DNA of 5,495 nucleotides, from the NCBI GenBank assembly GCA_052324925.1, contig JBQPRE010000009.1; one strand, given 5' to 3'. The DNA is from Flavimobilis sp052324925 (GTDB taxonomy: Bacteria; Actinomycetota; Actinomycetes; Actinomycetales; Cellulomonadaceae). Shown here in pieces: positions 5,395-5,495 of the stretch. Positions within the stretch are counted from its first letter, which is position 1; each line of letters starts with the position of its first letter. The translations under genes were made by a program, and so were the position numbers. Under the pieces are notes generated by a model that was given only the letters and a program-made list of their open reading frames with translations, searched no databases and was not told where the DNA came from.

Positions 5395-5495
5395 GTGACA
5401 GTCAGGCTCAGGCTGCGAGTGCGACCTGAGTGGTCATGATGGTCTCGAACTCGATGGGGGTCAACCGCCCCAGACGGACCTGCCGCCGCCGGCGG
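5376..5495 (-). mobile_element. Right (transposase 3') end of the same IS, inverted, inserted in the GH13 gene
   Basis: This is identical, as reverse complement, to 2-121. The element's outer edge lies between 5376 and 5381 (a TG terminus would be TGCTGCACGGATAGG from 5381). It is inserted within codon 376-378 of the GH13 gene. The element continues beyond the right edge of the window, so its other end and target duplication are not visible. Confidence 0.82.
5408..5495 (-). CDS. IS3-family-like transposase, C-terminal 28 residues only (second copy)
   Basis: This is the exact minus-strand duplicate of the reading frame at 3-89. Its stop codon is the complement of 5408-5410, and the N-terminal part lies outside the window. 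The two tails are identical at the nucleotide level, which argues for recent transposition or ongoing gene conversion. The promoter of the broken GH13 gene fires antisense to this transposase end. Confidence 0.72.
   Translation of the reverse strand, partial: RRRRQVRLGRLTPIEFETIMTTQVALAA

Noticed and set aside
1..5495. Circular plasmid or phage-like molecule from matching ends
   Set aside because: The terminal repeats are inverted, not direct, so the ends do not overlap as a circle; both are the same IS end.

Overview
The window reads as a short stretch of chromosome (or a draft contig) from a very high-GC actinobacterium. I base this on the strong G/C bias at third codon positions, the NirB/NirD pair, and the actinobacterial style of the GH13 enzyme, whose CTGCAAG promoter repeats resemble the Streptomyces amylase MalR/Reg1 element. 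A member of the Micrococcales (Cellulomonas/Oerskovia-like) fits, but this is inference.

Layout: (1) Bases 2-121 and 5376-5495 are a perfect 120-bp inverted repeat. Each copy holds the last 28 codons and outer end of an IS3-like transposase gene, so two copies of one insertion sequence face each other and both run off the window. (2) Bases 122-580 are a GC-extreme, gene-free region built from units with a 200-bp period. Each unit carries a nested stem-loop, and G-quadruplex-type runs lie on the + strand. (3) Bases 663-3637 hold nirB and nirD, overlapping by ATGA: the NADH-dependent, siroheme-containing assimilatory nitrite reductase. They end at a 16-bp perfect stem terminator (3668-3702). 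(4) Bases 3704 to about 4040, on the minus strand, look like the frameshifted 3' remnant of an unrecognised gene convergent with nirBD. (5) Bases 4138-4176 look like an amylase-type promoter with two CTGCAAG repeats. It drives a GH13 (CBM34-type) alpha-glycosidase gene that the right-hand IS copy cuts off after about 376 codons.

Functionally, NirB and NirD together reduce nitrite to ammonium for nitrogen assimilation and look intact. The starch/maltodextrin gene and the small gene between are damaged, so the segment looks like IS-eroded chromosome rather than a dedicated new system. The most unusual parts are the hairpin repeat array upstream of nirB and the facing IS pair. I see no CRISPR array, tRNA, rRNA or defence or toxin system.
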